Shown: positions 42,341 through 50,388 of the stretch, in pieces | How the letters are laid out: every line of letters begins with the position of its first letter | Position numbering within the stretch: the stretch's first letter is position 1 | Assembly: GCF_900230255.1 (NCBI RefSeq) | Contig: NZ_OCNJ01000006.1 | Location: 186,001-250,000 of the forward strand | Source of the DNA: Caenispirillum bisanense | Lineage (GTDB): Bacteria; Pseudomonadota; Alphaproteobacteria; Rhodospirillales; Rhodospirillaceae | Direction of reading: 5' to 3' | Length of the DNA stretch: 64,000 nucleotides | The notes under the pieces: generated by a model | What the model was told of the DNA's origin: nothing | Seen by the model: the letters and a program-made list of their open reading frames with translations, nothing else | Databases searched by the model: none | Made by a program: the position numbers and the translations under genes

Positions 42341-42574
42341 ATGGACCTGCAAAAGTTCCGCGCCAAGCACGACCAAATGATAATAGCGGCTATCCAGCAA
42401 AATTATCCGCACTTGCTGCATTACGCGCCGACTACACGAGAATACAAGCTCAACCCGAAAATCAGCGCCTTTTTGGCAAACCAAGACGGCGAATACCTGC
42501 TTTATGCCGGATTTGTATTCGGGACAGACCCGGTGGGAGTGGAGGCAGCAGCATGCATGTGGCCCCGCATGTGA
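42341..42574 (+). CDS. Small hypothetical early phage protein
   Basis: 77 residues from ATG 42341, chosen because GGAG lies 8 nt upstream; an ATG at 42326 has no site. Contains DLQKFRAKHDQMIIAAIQQN and YLLYAGFVFGTDPVGV. Not recognised. It is the first rightward gene of the early set and overlaps the next gene by 22 nt. Confidence 0.6.
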   Translation: MDLQKFRAKHDQMIIAAIQQNYPHLLHYAPTTREYKLNPKISAFLANQDGEYLLYAGFVFGTDPVGVEAAACMWPRM

Positions 42575-42960
42575 CTACCGTCCCCGACCGTGGGACCGAC
42601 CGTCTATCGACCGCCCTGGACCGTGCCATCTCCGATATCGACCGTGCCATTGCGGCGCACCCCAGCCGTGACGCAAAAATGGTTGCCGCCGACCTTGCAC
42701 GGTTCACCGAGTATTACCCGCAAAACGCTGAAATGTATGCTTGCCTGCTGACTTATATTACCGGGTCTACGCACCCAAAGGCATACAACATCTACCGCTA
42801 TATTCGCGTCGAAGACACCCATATGCGGGACATTGTCGATAAGCTATTGGCTTACGACCGTGTAAACCACGTGGCATACGACGGATATTATTGCCTTCGG
42901 TCGACCGAACATTACTGCCCTAGCTACCTCGGTAGGTTGCCCGGCGTGGAGGTGCTGTGA
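42553..42960 (+). CDS. Hypothetical early phage protein
   Basis: 135 residues. N-terminal helical segment (RLSTALDRAISDIDRAIAAH), then an aromatic-rich part (YPQNAEMYACLLTYITGSTH, AYNIYRYIRVEDTHMRDIVD). Not recognised. Its TGA overlaps the ATG of the next small gene (TGATG position 42960), so it is part of a coupled string leading to the RuvC-like gene. Confidence 0.6.
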   Translation: MHVAPHVTTVPDRGTDRLSTALDRAISDIDRAIAAHPSRDAKMVAADLARFTEYYPQNAEMYACLLTYITGSTHPKAYNIYRYIRVEDTHMRDIVDKLLAYDRVNHVAYDGYYCLRSTEHYCPSYLGRLPGVEVL

Positions 42961-43115
42961 TGCCACGTGTCCGCACCCGACCACCCGTCGACCTGGCAGC
43001 CCTGCCCCCGGTTTCGCCGGGGCTGGCACAGGCACTAGCCGAGGCACTAGCCCTATTGCATGACCCCGATTTTCTGGCACGCCGCGCCGCCCTGCGTGCC
43101 CCAAAGGACGTTTGA
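42960..43115 (+). CDS. Very small hypothetical phage protein
   Basis: 51 residues, Pro/Ala/Leu-rich (MPRVRTRPPVDLAALPPVSP, then LAQALAEALALLHDPDFLAR). It begins within the stop of the preceding gene and its own stop overlaps the TTG start of the RuvC-like gene. The tight double overlap is the main reason to accept it. Function unknown. Confidence 0.55.
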   Translation: MPRVRTRPPVDLAALPPVSPGLAQALAEALALLHDPDFLARRAALRAPKDV

Positions 43116-43618
43116 CGGCTGCCGTATGGATCGGGGTCGACCCCGGTCTTAGCGGTGCCGTGGCGGTCGTAATCGACGGTAGCCTAACGGTCTTGCACGA
43201 CATGCCGACGCACGCCTCGGGCGGTCGGGAAAGGGTGGATGCGGGCGCTTTGGCTGCCTTGCTACTGCCGTTTGCGGACGTGGCAACCATGGTGCTGGAA
43301 GAGCCCATACCGGTCGGTGCGCCGAAGGTGTCCTATCTAAGCCAGGGCGCCAACGTCGGCGTTGTGGCGGGTGTGGCAGGCGCGCTTGGCATTCCGGTGC
43401 TGTGGGTCCACCCCCTGTCTTGGAAGCGCACTATGTGCGTCACGTCCAGGGATGCCACTGCCAACGGCTTTGCCGACCTGAAATCATTTTCCCGACACGT
43501 GGCGTCCGGACTGTTCCCGAGCCACGCAACCCACTTTGCCAGGGTGCGGGACCACGATCGCGCCGAGGCTGCGCTACTCGCCGTCTGGGGCATGCTACAC
43601 GGTGCCACCACGGTCTAG
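43112..43618 (+). CDS. RuvC-like Holliday-junction resolvase / phage nuclease
   Basis: 168 residues from a TTG at 43112. RNase H-fold motifs as in RuvC: WIGVDPGLSGAVAVV (first acidic residue), MVLEEPIPV (acidic pair), and DHDRAEAALLAVW (C-terminal acidic residue). The middle SQGANVGVVAGVAGALGIPV LWVHP region matches the RuvC substrate-binding helix pattern. By family it resolves branched DNA before packaging or recombination. Located in the early rightward set. Confidence 0.8.
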   Translation: MTAAVWIGVDPGLSGAVAVVIDGSLTVLHDMPTHASGGRERVDAGALAALLLPFADVATMVLEEPIPVGAPKVSYLSQGANVGVVAGVAGALGIPVLWVHPLSWKRTMCVTSRDATANGFADLKSFSRHVASGLFPSHATHFARVRDHDRAEAALLAVWGMLHGATTV

Positions 43619-43716
43619 CCGACGGTGCAGAAAAATAATGCAGCGGGATAACTCGTTTTCATATGCTTGGCACATAGCAGGCAATCCCGCCCGTCAACGT
43701 AGAAAACCGAATGCAT

Positions 43717-43986
43717 ATGGACGAATATATTACGAGAGAAGAGGCAGCCCGACTTGCGCGCGTCAGCGTGAAATACCTTGCCGTCTTGCACTGCCAGGGC
43801 AAGGGACCCCCATGCATATCCCGTGGTCGGGGCTGCCGTGTGCTTTACCTGCGGTCCGAAGTGGTCCGGTGGATGCAGGGTTTACCGCCCGCCGCGCCAA
43901 GTCCGACGGTAACAAGCCCCGCCGCATTACAGCCGACCACGAATAGGCGGGGACGAAAGCCGAAAGAAGCCTATATTCATCGATAA
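43717..43986 (+). CDS. Excisionase-like helix-turn-helix protein
   Basis: 89 residues from ATG 43717; an ATG two codons earlier is also possible. N-terminal MerR/AlpA-type HTH: YITREEAARLARVSVKYLAV then GKGPPCISRGRGCRVLYLRS and EVVRWM, the standard plan of phage excisionases and AlpA-like activators. The C-terminal tail is Pro/Ser-rich and basic (NRRGRKPKEAYIHR). It is the last gene before attR, 240 bp away, consistent with directing excision. A strong terminator follows. Confidence 0.75.
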   Translation: MDEYITREEAARLARVSVKYLAVLHCQGKGPPCISRGRGCRVLYLRSEVVRWMQGLPPAAPSPTVTSPAALQPTTNRRGRKPKEAYIHR

Positions 43987-44000
43987 TACGCACAAACAAA

Positions 44001-44028
44001 GGGCGCCCAAAATATGGCGCCCTTTTTT
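44001..44028 (+). terminator. Rho-independent terminator of the early rightward genes
   Basis: Stem GGGCGCC/GGCGCCC (44001-44007 and 44016-44022), 8-nt loop, then six T. It lies 14 nt past the excisionase-like stop and ends transcription before attR. Confidence 0.88.
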
Positions 44029-44228
44029 GCATTCTGCTGGCTTTGTTCTACACTACCGCGCCCTAACCGTGGCACCTATGATGCTACACCGTTCCGCCTA
44101 CCGTTACCGACCGCCGAACCACCGTAGCCGCACGACCCCAAGCGATCCGGGCGCGAAGCTTCGGATGTAGCATCAATAAGCGGGGTGCCTTCCTTAGTCC
44201 GTTGTTTTTCAACGATAATTTAATTGTT
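44029..44228. promoter_or_regulatory. Right phage arm: candidate attP arm-type sites
   Basis: No gene seen. A 9-bp inverted repeat GATGCTACA/TGTAGCATC (44080-44088 and 44166-44174) is related to GTAGCATC near attL (13373-13380). The last bases before the core supply the new stop codon (TAA, 44220-44222 on the minus strand) of the host gene. Confidence 0.45.
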
Positions 44229-44645
44229 GTTCCGATAACGGCGCATGATCTGCATGCCGCTTTCGACCATGTCGGCCATCATGACCATGCTGCGCGGCTT
44301 GTCGCCGTTGGCGCGGTCGAGCGCGGCGGCGAAGACCTGCTTGAACTGCTCGCGCGCTTCCGGGTCGGAGGGGCTCGACGCGCCGACGAAGAAGCCGACG
44401 GCGTGACCCGCCACCACGCCCATGTCGCCCGGCGGCAGCTTCAGGTCGCGGGCGATGACGTAGATGGATGCCGCGATCATCCGCGCCGCCTGGTCGAAAC
44501 GCTCCTCCTGGGCCGCATTGCCGCCGATGCCGGCTTCGCGGAAGACCTCGGCCTGCTGGACGAGGCGGTTGTATTCCATGGTTTCCTGCTGGCGGAACCG
44601 CGGATCGATGGTCTTGACCAACGCCTGCATGTCGAACCTGGGCAT
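44220..44645 (-). CDS. Conserved-type hypothetical host protein, C terminus replaced by prophage
   Basis: 141 residues from ATG 44645, with GGAGG 8 nt upstream. Mostly helical (VKTIDPRFRQQETMEYNRLV, FDQAARMIAASIYVIARDLK). I do not recognise the family. The last 18 nt of shared core keep MRRYRN. The final residues NN and the stop come from phage DNA, while the original GA and stop are left at 13227-13235. The protein is therefore nearly intact, and the phage uses this gene as a harmless docking site. It now lacks its native terminator (13145-13172). Confidence 0.75.
   Translation of the reverse strand: MPRFDMQALVKTIDPRFRQQETMEYNRLVQQAEVFREAGIGGNAAQEERFDQAARMIAASIYVIARDLKLPPGDMGVVAGHAVGFFVGASSPSDPEAREQFKQVFAAALDRANGDKPRSMVMMADMVESGMQIMRRYRNNN
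44229..44246. repeat. attR core
   Basis: GTTCCGATAACGGCGCAT, one mismatch to attL (13236-13253). On the minus strand it encodes MRRYRN of the host protein, and the phage then adds AAC AAT TAA, giving the C terminus RNNN instead of RNGA. Confidence 0.85.
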
Positions 44646-44807
44646 GGTGCCGTCCTCCGTGGCTGGCGCGGCCATGTAATGCGCGCCGGCGTTCCTGTCA
44701 TTTGAAACGTAAACGCCACGGCAGAGGCGCGGTTGCCCGTCGCCTGCCTTGTAAAAACAAGTATCAAGAGCGTGTAAAGAAGCCCGACGGTGGCCCCACC
44801 CTGACCG

Positions 44808-46370
44808 CTACTCCACCACTACGATCGAGGAGTTCGCCAGCCCCAGCACCGCCGCCAGTTTCTCGAACCGCCGCGCCGAGGCATCGCCCGAATACACGGG
44901 ATGCCCCGTCGGCACTTCCAGCAGCAGCCGTTCCGGCGTCATCTTCAGCCGAGTCCGGGCGAGCAGGCCCGGCGCGCCGCCGGAAAGCGTATGGCCGAGC
45001 CGCAGGGCGTTGCCGATGACGCGCACCCGCCGCACCCGCTCGTCGTCCAGCAGCAACCGCGCCTGGGCCGCCATGGGATGGTCGTCGGACGACGTGTAGC
45101 GGTAGTAGACGGCGAGCGCGAGCGCCGCCCGGTCGGTATGCGACAGCCCCATGAAGGGCAGGCGCAGCACCTTCAGCAGACCCTGCTCGGCGCGGTAGTC
45201 GGGATGTTCCGACCAGAAGATGTCGCCGAGCAGGCAGGCCGCCAGGCGCAGGCGCTGCAGCGGCGCCGACTCGTTCGGGAACAGCGGGCTCATCCAGTCC
45301 ATGAGCTCGCGCGCGTGTTCGGTGAAGCGGCCGGCCGCCAGGGCCAGATCGGCGCAGGCGGAAATGAGCGGGTCCTCGTCGCGCACCGGACCGGGCAGGT
45401 TCTGGAAGAACTGGCCCTCGCGCATGCCGTAGACGGAGAACACCAGCTGCGACGGCTGGATCACCTGCACCAGCCGCTCCAGGATCATGGCCGCCACCGG
45501 CAGGGTGGCGAGGCGGCGCTTGGAGACGCCGGGAATCTTTTCCAGCGACTTGCGCGACTGGCGCGACATGAGGTCCAGCAGCGACAAGGCATCGGGCGCC
45601 GAAAGCGTAAAGTTGTCCAGGACGTGCAGCGGATAGTTCATCTGCTCGATCAGGATGCGCGCGATGGTGCGCCACGCCCCGCCGACGGCGTAGAGGCAGC
45701 GCCCCCGCCCCTGCCCCAGCCAGTCGAGCCCGGCCAGATGCTCGTCGATGATGGCGACGGCGCGCGCCCGGTCTCCGCCCGACTGGTCCTGCAGCCGCAG
45801 CACGCCGAGCGGCATGGAGCTGAAGGTGCCGCAGCGGTGGTTTTCCACCACCACCAGTTCCAGCGAGCCGCCGCCCAGGTCGGCCACCATGCCGTCGGCG
45901 TCGGGGATGCTGCACAGCACGCCGAGGGCCGCGTTGCGGGCTTCCTCCTCGCCCGACAGCAGGCACACCTTGACGCCGCAGCGCTCTTCCAGCCGGCGGA
46001 TGAACTCCGGCCCGTCGGCGGCGTCGCGCGCCGCGGCGGTGGCCAGCACGTCCAGCCGGTCCACCTCCATGGCGCGCGCCAGATGGACGAAGCGCTCGAC
46101 CGAGGCCAGCGCCATCTCCACCCCTTCGGGATTGAGCCGGCCCGACTGCTGCAGGCCCGAGCCGAGGGCGCAGACCGCCTTCTCGTTGAACAGCGGGATC
46201 GGCGTGCGGGTCAGGCCGTCGTAGACCACGAGACGCACGCTGTTGGAGCCGATGTCGACGATGCCCACGGGCCGGCGGCGGCGCACGAACATGCCGCCTT
46301 CCGCCGCCCGGCCGATGGGTTGCAGTCGTTTCGCCGTCGCCTTGGTCCCCCGCGCCTTGTCTGCCGCCAT
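44808..46370 (-). CDS. ppx: Exopolyphosphatase / pppGpp phosphohydrolase (Ppx/GppA family)
   Basis: 520 residues from ATG 46370; a GTG at 46391 overlapping the ppk stop is an alternative. ASKHA motifs: GIVDIGSNSVRLVVYD (phosphate 1), SGEEEARNAALGVL and VADLGGGSLELVVV (phosphate 2). The C-terminal half is the helical HD-like domain (LRLAACLLGDIFWSEHPDYR). By family it releases phosphate from polyphosphate or converts pppGpp to ppGpp. The gene follows ppk directly, so polyphosphate synthesis and degradation enzymes are co-expressed. Confidence 0.9.
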   Translation of the reverse strand: MAADKARGTKATAKRLQPIGRAAEGGMFVRRRRPVGIVDIGSNSVRLVVYDGLTRTPIPLFNEKAVCALGSGLQQSGRLNPEGVEMALASVERFVHLARAMEVDRLDVLATAAARDAADGPEFIRRLEERCGVKVCLLSGEEEARNAALGVLCSIPDADGMVADLGGGSLELVVVENHRCGTFSSMPLGVLRLQDQSGGDRARAVAIIDEHLAGLDWLGQGRGRCLYAVGGAWRTIARILIEQMNYPLHVLDNFTLSAPDALSLLDLMSRQSRKSLEKIPGVSKRRLATLPVAAMILERLVQVIQPSQLVFSVYGMREGQFFQNLPGPVRDEDPLISACADLALAAGRFTEHARELMDWMSPLFPNESAPLQRLRLAACLLGDIFWSEHPDYRAEQGLLKVLRLPFMGLSHTDRAALALAVYYRYTSSDDHPMAAQARLLLDDERVRRVRVIGNALRLGHTLSGGAPGLLARTRLKMTPERLLLEVPTGHPVYSGDASARRFEKLAAVLGLANSSIVVVE

Positions 46371-46387
46371 GATGGGTTCCGCCGCCC

Positions 46388-48559
46388 TCACCGTGACCGC
46401 AGGGCCAGCTTGGGCACCGGCTTCTGCGCATGCTGCAGGGCGCTGCCGCGTCCCGACAGGCTCGGGTTGGTCATGAAGTAGAGGTGGGCGGAAAAGGCGT
46501 CGTCGCGCTGCGGCACGCGCTTGAAGGTGGCGTCGGGCTGCAGGTACCAGGTCTGCGCCTCGTCCTTCAGGTTGGCGACCATGATCTGCTCCAGGATCTG
46601 GGTGTGCACGGTCGGGTTCTCGATGGGCACGAAGGCCTCGACGCGGTTGATGAGGTTGCGCGGCATCCAGTCGGCCGAGGAGATGTAGATCTTGGCGTGG
46701 CGCGACGGCATGCGGTGGCCGTTGCCGAAGCAGACGATGCGCGAATGCTCGAGGAAGCGGCCCACGATGCTCTTCACCCGGATGTTTTCGGACAGTCCCG
46801 GAACGCCCGGACGCAGGCAGCAGATGCCGCGGATCACCAGTTCGATCTTCACGCCGGCCTGGCTCGCCCGATAGAGGGCGTCGATCACCTTGCCGTCCAC
46901 CAGGCTGTTCATCTTGGCCCAGATGGTGCCGGGGCGGCCGGCCTTGGCGTGCTCGGCCTCGTCGTTGATGAGGTCGAGCAGCTTGTCGCGCAGGCCGAGC
47001 GGCGCGATGGCCAGCTTCTCCATCATCTCCGGCTTGGCGTAGCCGGTCATGAAGTTGAAGGCCTTCTGGGCGTCGCGCGTCAGCTGCGGGTCGGACGTGA
47101 AATAGGACAGGTCGGTGTAGACCTTGGCGGTGATCGGGTGGTAGTTGCCGGTGCCGAAGTGGACGTAGGACCGCAGCTCCTGCCCTTCCTTGCGGGTGAC
47201 CAGGCTGATCTTGGCGTGGGTCTTCAGGTCGATGAAGCCGTAGACCACCGACACGCCGGCGCGTTCCAGGTCGCGCGCCCACTGGATGTTGGCTTCCTCG
47301 TCGAACCGCGCCTTCAGCTCCACCATGGCGGTGACGCTTTTGCCGAGTTCCGCCGCCTCGATCAGCGCCTTGACGATGGGGCTGTCCTTGGAGGTGCGAT
47401 AGAGCGTCTGCTTGATGGACAGCACGTTGGGGTCGCGCGCCGCCTGACGGAGGAACTGCACCACCACGTCGAAGCTCTCGAACGGGTGGTGGACGACGAT
47501 GTCCTTCTTGCGGATGGCCGCGAAGCAGTCGCCGCCGAAGTCGCGGATGCGTTCCGGGAAGCGGGCGTTGTAGGGCACGAACACGAGGTCGGGCCGCTCG
47601 TCGGTGATGAGCTTGCGGGTGTCGGCCATGCCGATCAGGCCGTTCAGCTTGAAGACGTCGGCGTCCTCCACCTCCAGCTCGGTGCACACCAGCTTGACCA
47701 GGTCTTCCGGCATGTCGGCGTTCATGGTCAGGCGGATGCAGTGGCCGCGGCGGCGGCGCTTCAGCGCCGACTCGAAGGACTGCACGAGGTCCTGCGCCTC
47801 TTCGTCGATTTCCATCTCGCTGTCGCGGATGACGCGGAAGTGGCCGCCCTGCACCACCTTGAAGCCCGGGAACAGGTGGTCGAGGAACAGGCCGATCACC
47901 TCCTCCAGCGCCAGATAGCGGATGGCCTGGCCGTCCAGGCGGATGAACCGGTCCACCTGGGTCGGCATGGGCACCAGCGCCCGCAGCGCCTCGCCGTCGT
48001 CCAGGCGCGTCAGGTGCAGCACCAGGGCGTGCGCCAGGTTTGGCAGGAAGGGGAACGGGTGCGCCGGATCGATGGCGAGCGGCGTCAGGATCGGGAAGAT
48101 GCGGTCCATGAAGTGGTTTTCCAGCCACTTCATGTCCTCGGGCGTCAGGTCTTCCTTGTCGATGACGTGGATGCCCTCGTGGTGCAGCAGCTCGCGCAGG
48201 TGGCGCCAGCAGTCGCTCTGCTGGTTCATCAGGCGGCGCGCCGACTCGTTGATCACCTCCAGCTGCTGGCCGGGCAGCAGGCCGTCCTGGCTGGTGGTGG
48301 TGATGCCGGCATGCACCTGGCCCTTCAGGCCGGCGACGCGCACCATGTAGAACTCGTCCAGGTTAGAGGCCGAGATCGAGAGGAACCGGAGGCGTTCGAG
48401 CAGCGGGTGCCGCTCGTTGTAGGCCTCTTCCATCACCCGGAAGTTGAAGGCCAGCCAGGACAGTTCGCGGTTGATGAAACGGTCCTTCGACTCGATGTCG
48501 ATGGTGGGCACGGCCTTGGACGGGGCGGTGCGGGTCCTGGTCGGCGTGGTCTGTTCCAT
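46388..48559 (-). CDS. ppk1: Polyphosphate kinase 1
   Basis: 723 residues, about the normal length (E. coli 688). N domain [19 protein letters not shown], the H domain, then catalytic C1/C2: [49 protein letters not shown] (which includes the expected phospho-histidine region) and [10 protein letters not shown]. It reversibly makes polyphosphate from ATP and is membrane-associated in other bacteria. It starts divergently from the SixA-like gene with 113 nt between them, and is followed by ppx. Confidence 0.95.
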   Translation of the reverse strand: MEQTTPTRTRTAPSKAVPTIDIESKDRFINRELSWLAFNFRVMEEAYNERHPLLERLRFLSISASNLDEFYMVRVAGLKGQVHAGITTTSQDGLLPGQQLEVINESARRLMNQQSDCWRHLRELLHHEGIHVIDKEDLTPEDMKWLENHFMDRIFPILTPLAIDPAHPFPFLPNLAHALVLHLTRLDDGEALRALVPMPTQVDRFIRLDGQAIRYLALEEVIGLFLDHLFPGFKVVQGGHFRVIRDSEMEIDEEAQDLVQSFESALKRRRRGHCIRLTMNADMPEDLVKLVCTELEVEDADVFKLNGLIGMADTRKLITDERPDLVFVPYNARFPERIRDFGGDCFAAIRKKDIVVHHPFESFDVVVQFLRQAARDPNVLSIKQTLYRTSKDSPIVKALIEAAELGKSVTAMVELKARFDEEANIQWARDLERAGVSVVYGFIDLKTHAKISLVTRKEGQELRSYVHFGTGNYHPITAKVYTDLSYFTSDPQLTRDAQKAFNFMTGYAKPEMMEKLAIAPLGLRDKLLDLINDEAEHAKAGRPGTIWAKMNSLVDGKVIDALYRASQAGVKIELVIRGICCLRPGVPGLSENIRVKSIVGRFLEHSRIVCFGNGHRMPSRHAKIYISSADWMPRNLINRVEAFVPIENPTVHTQILEQIMVANLKDEAQTWYLQPDATFKRVPQRDDAFSAHLYFMTNPSLSGRGSALQHAQKPVPKLALRSR

Positions 48560-48672
48560 GAGGCGCTTCGATCCCTCTTTTGTAACGACGCCGCCTTCGA
48601 CAGGCGACGCGGTCTCCTATATACACTATGCCCCGAGCGGATCGGCAACGCCTTGGGACAAAAGTCATAAAC

Positions 48673-49197
48673 ATGAAACGGATCTTCCTCCTCCGGCACC
48701 TGAAGTCGAGCTGGGACTTTCCGGAGCTCGACGACTACGACCGGCCGCTGAACGAGCGCGGCGACCGGGCCGGGCCGCTGATCTGCCGCCACATCGACAC
48801 CCACGCCATCCGCCCGGACGTGGTGTTGTGCTCCTCCGCCCGCCGCACCCGCCAGACCATGGACTACATCGTCGAGGCGCTGGACGGCGTGCCGGTGTGC
48901 TACGAGCGCCGCCTGTACGAGGCGACCGCCGCGCAACTGCTCAAGCGCCTGCGCGAACTGCCGCACGAAGTGGAGTCGGTGCTGCTGCTCGGCCACAACC
49001 CCGGCCTGCACAAGCTGGCGAGCGGCCTGACCGAGCGCGAGGTGGCCGAATCCGTGCCCGGCCTCGCCGACCTGCGCGAGAAGTACCCGACCGGCAGTCT
49101 CGCCACCCTGACCGCGCCGCTGGAAGACTGGGCCGACCTGGCGAGCGGCCTGTGCCGTCTGCGCGCCTTCGTGCGCCCCAAGGACCTGGAGAACTGA
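48673..49197 (+). CDS. SixA-like histidine phosphatase
   Basis: 174 residues from ATG 48673, where the protein begins with the catalytic strand MKRIFLLRHLKSSWD (RH of the phosphoglycerate-mutase superfamily). The second histidine is in VLLLGHNPGLHKLA and an Arg in SSARRTRQT. By family it removes phosphate from protein histidines or small molecules. The compact size and LKSSW pattern fit SixA. It is divergent from ppk1; a functional link with polyphosphate is possible but not shown. Confidence 0.82.
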   Translation: MKRIFLLRHLKSSWDFPELDDYDRPLNERGDRAGPLICRHIDTHAIRPDVVLCSSARRTRQTMDYIVEALDGVPVCYERRLYEATAAQLLKRLRELPHEVESVLLLGHNPGLHKLASGLTEREVAESVPGLADLREKYPTGSLATLTAPLEDWADLASGLCRLRAFVRPKDLEN

Positions 49198-49390
49198 GGC
49201 GGCGGCGCCACAGTCCCTTGCCGATGCGTGAGGAATCGGTGGCTGCCATGGCGTTCCGCCGGGCGTTACGGTATTCTTGCGCTCGCCGACTCGTGAAACC
49301 GAACCCGCCGGCCCCCACGTTACTGGCAGTAGAGATCGTCGCTTCGGACCGCCGCCCGCGGCCGCAGACCCCTGAGGATGCAGCACCGCC

Positions 49391-50329
49391 ATGATTTCCC
49401 GCCGTTCGTTCACCGCCCTCAGCCTGGCCGCCGCGGCTACCGCCGGCGCTGGCCTGCCCGGGGCTCCCGCCCTCGCCGCCGCCTCGCGCACCGAGGAACG
49501 GCTGGTGACGACCTACACGGTCAAGAAGGGCGACACCCTGCACGACATCGCCAAGGCCAAGGGACTGGGGTTCCTGGAACTGCGCGCCGCCAACCCGGAC
49601 GTCGAGCCGTGGATGCCCGAGCCCGGCTCGGAGATCGTCCTGCCGACCATCCACATCGCGCCGGTCGGCATGGATAAGGGCATCCTCATCAGCCTGGGGG
49701 CCATGCGCCTGTTCCATTTCCGCGGCAACGGCCAGGTCGAGAGCTACCCCATCGGCATCGGCGCCGAGGGCCTGGAGACGCCGCGCGGCACCACCACCGT
49801 CGTCGGCAAGCGCAAGGATCCGACCTGGACGCCGACCGAGAACATTCGCAAGCGCAAGCCCTACCTGCCCGCCTCCATCGGCCCCGGCCCGCAGAACCCG
49901 CTCGGCAACCGCGCCATGTACCTGGGCTGGCCGGCCTACCTGATCCACGGCACCAACATCCCCGACGGCGTCGGCCGCCGCGTCTCGTCGGGCTGCATCC
50001 GCATGTACCCGTGGGACGTGGAGACCATCTTCGAGAAGGTGGACGTCGGCACCAAGGTGCGCTCGCTCGACCAGCGCTTCTCGGTGGCCTTCGACAACGG
50101 CCGCCTGTGGCTGGAGGTGCACCCCAGCATCGACGCCTGGAACAAGCTGGAAAACCGCGAGGAGCTGCCGCCGTCGGCGCTGTCGCAGGACGTCATCAAC
50201 GCCATCGTCGAGGCAGCGCCCGAGCGGGTGACCGTCGATTGGGACGCAGTGGAGCGCGTGGTGCGCGAGCAGCGCGGCTACCCCATCGCCGTCGGCATCG
50301 GCGAAGTGACCACCGCCTCGGCGCAGTGA
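49391..50329 (+). CDS. LysM-L,D-transpeptidase (YkuD/ErfK family)
   Basis: 312 residues. Tat-like signal peptide (ISRRSFTALSLAAAATAGAG), LysM domain (about 40-87: YTVKKGDTLHDIAKAKGL), YkuD domain (about 95-235) with YLIHGTNIPDGVG and catalytic Cys202 in RVSSGCIRMYPWD. By family it forms 3-3 crosslinks in peptidoglycan or anchors lipoproteins in the periplasm. A 193-nt gap precedes it. It converges with amn across a bidirectional terminator. Confidence 0.92.
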   Translation: MISRRSFTALSLAAAATAGAGLPGAPALAAASRTEERLVTTYTVKKGDTLHDIAKAKGLGFLELRAANPDVEPWMPEPGSEIVLPTIHIAPVGMDKGILISLGAMRLFHFRGNGQVESYPIGIGAEGLETPRGTTTVVGKRKDPTWTPTENIRKRKPYLPASIGPGPQNPLGNRAMYLGWPAYLIHGTNIPDGVGRRVSSGCIRMYPWDVETIFEKVDVGTKVRSLDQRFSVAFDNGRLWLEVHPSIDAWNKLENREELPPSALSQDVINAIVEAAPERVTVDWDAVERVVREQRGYPIAVGIGEVTTASAQ

Positions 50330-50352
50330 CGCCGCAGGCGTGACGACGACGA

Positions 50353-50378
50353 AAGGGCGGCCGGCAGCGGCCGCCCTT
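50353..50378. terminator. Bidirectional terminator between the transpeptidase gene and amn
   Basis: Perfect 10-bp stem AAGGGCGGCC/GGCCGCCCTT (50353-50362 and 50369-50378), 6-nt loop. It lies between two convergent genes, with short T-rich or A-rich sequence on both sides. Confidence 0.72.
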
Positions 50379-50388
50379 CTTGCTTTGG

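Larger units (their letters stand above)
13236..44246. mobile_element. Siphovirus-type prophage, about 31 kb, apparently complete
   Basis: Bounded by an 18-bp repeat with one mismatch. It carries integrase, terminase, portal, protease-capsid, tail tube, tape measure, fibre, endolysin, holin-like, primase and helicase genes in lambda-like order. Its base composition is visibly less GC-rich than both flanks, with AT-rich junctions. No recognisable CI repressor was found. No head or tail gene looks broken, so it may be inducible, although one small ORF carries an in-frame UGA. The unoccupied site can be rebuilt by joining 13235 and below to the core and to 44247 and above. Confidence 0.93.

Noticed and set aside
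41927-42366. Leftward frames at 41927-42109 and 42124-42366
   Set aside because: They cross repeat block 2 or the terminator and early control region; no ribosome-binding site; composition not protein-like.
43619-43716. Sigma-54-like TGGCAC before the excisionase-like gene
   Set aside because: The matching GC-containing -12 element is missing at the required spacing.
44764-46431. Long leftward frame overlapping ppx
   Set aside because: Arg/Gly/Ala-rich shadow of the Ppx/GppA gene in another frame; no domain.
46430-48670. 746-residue rightward frame opposite ppk1
   Set aside because: Antisense shadow of ppk1 caused by GC-rich third positions; His/Gln/Val-rich with no domain.
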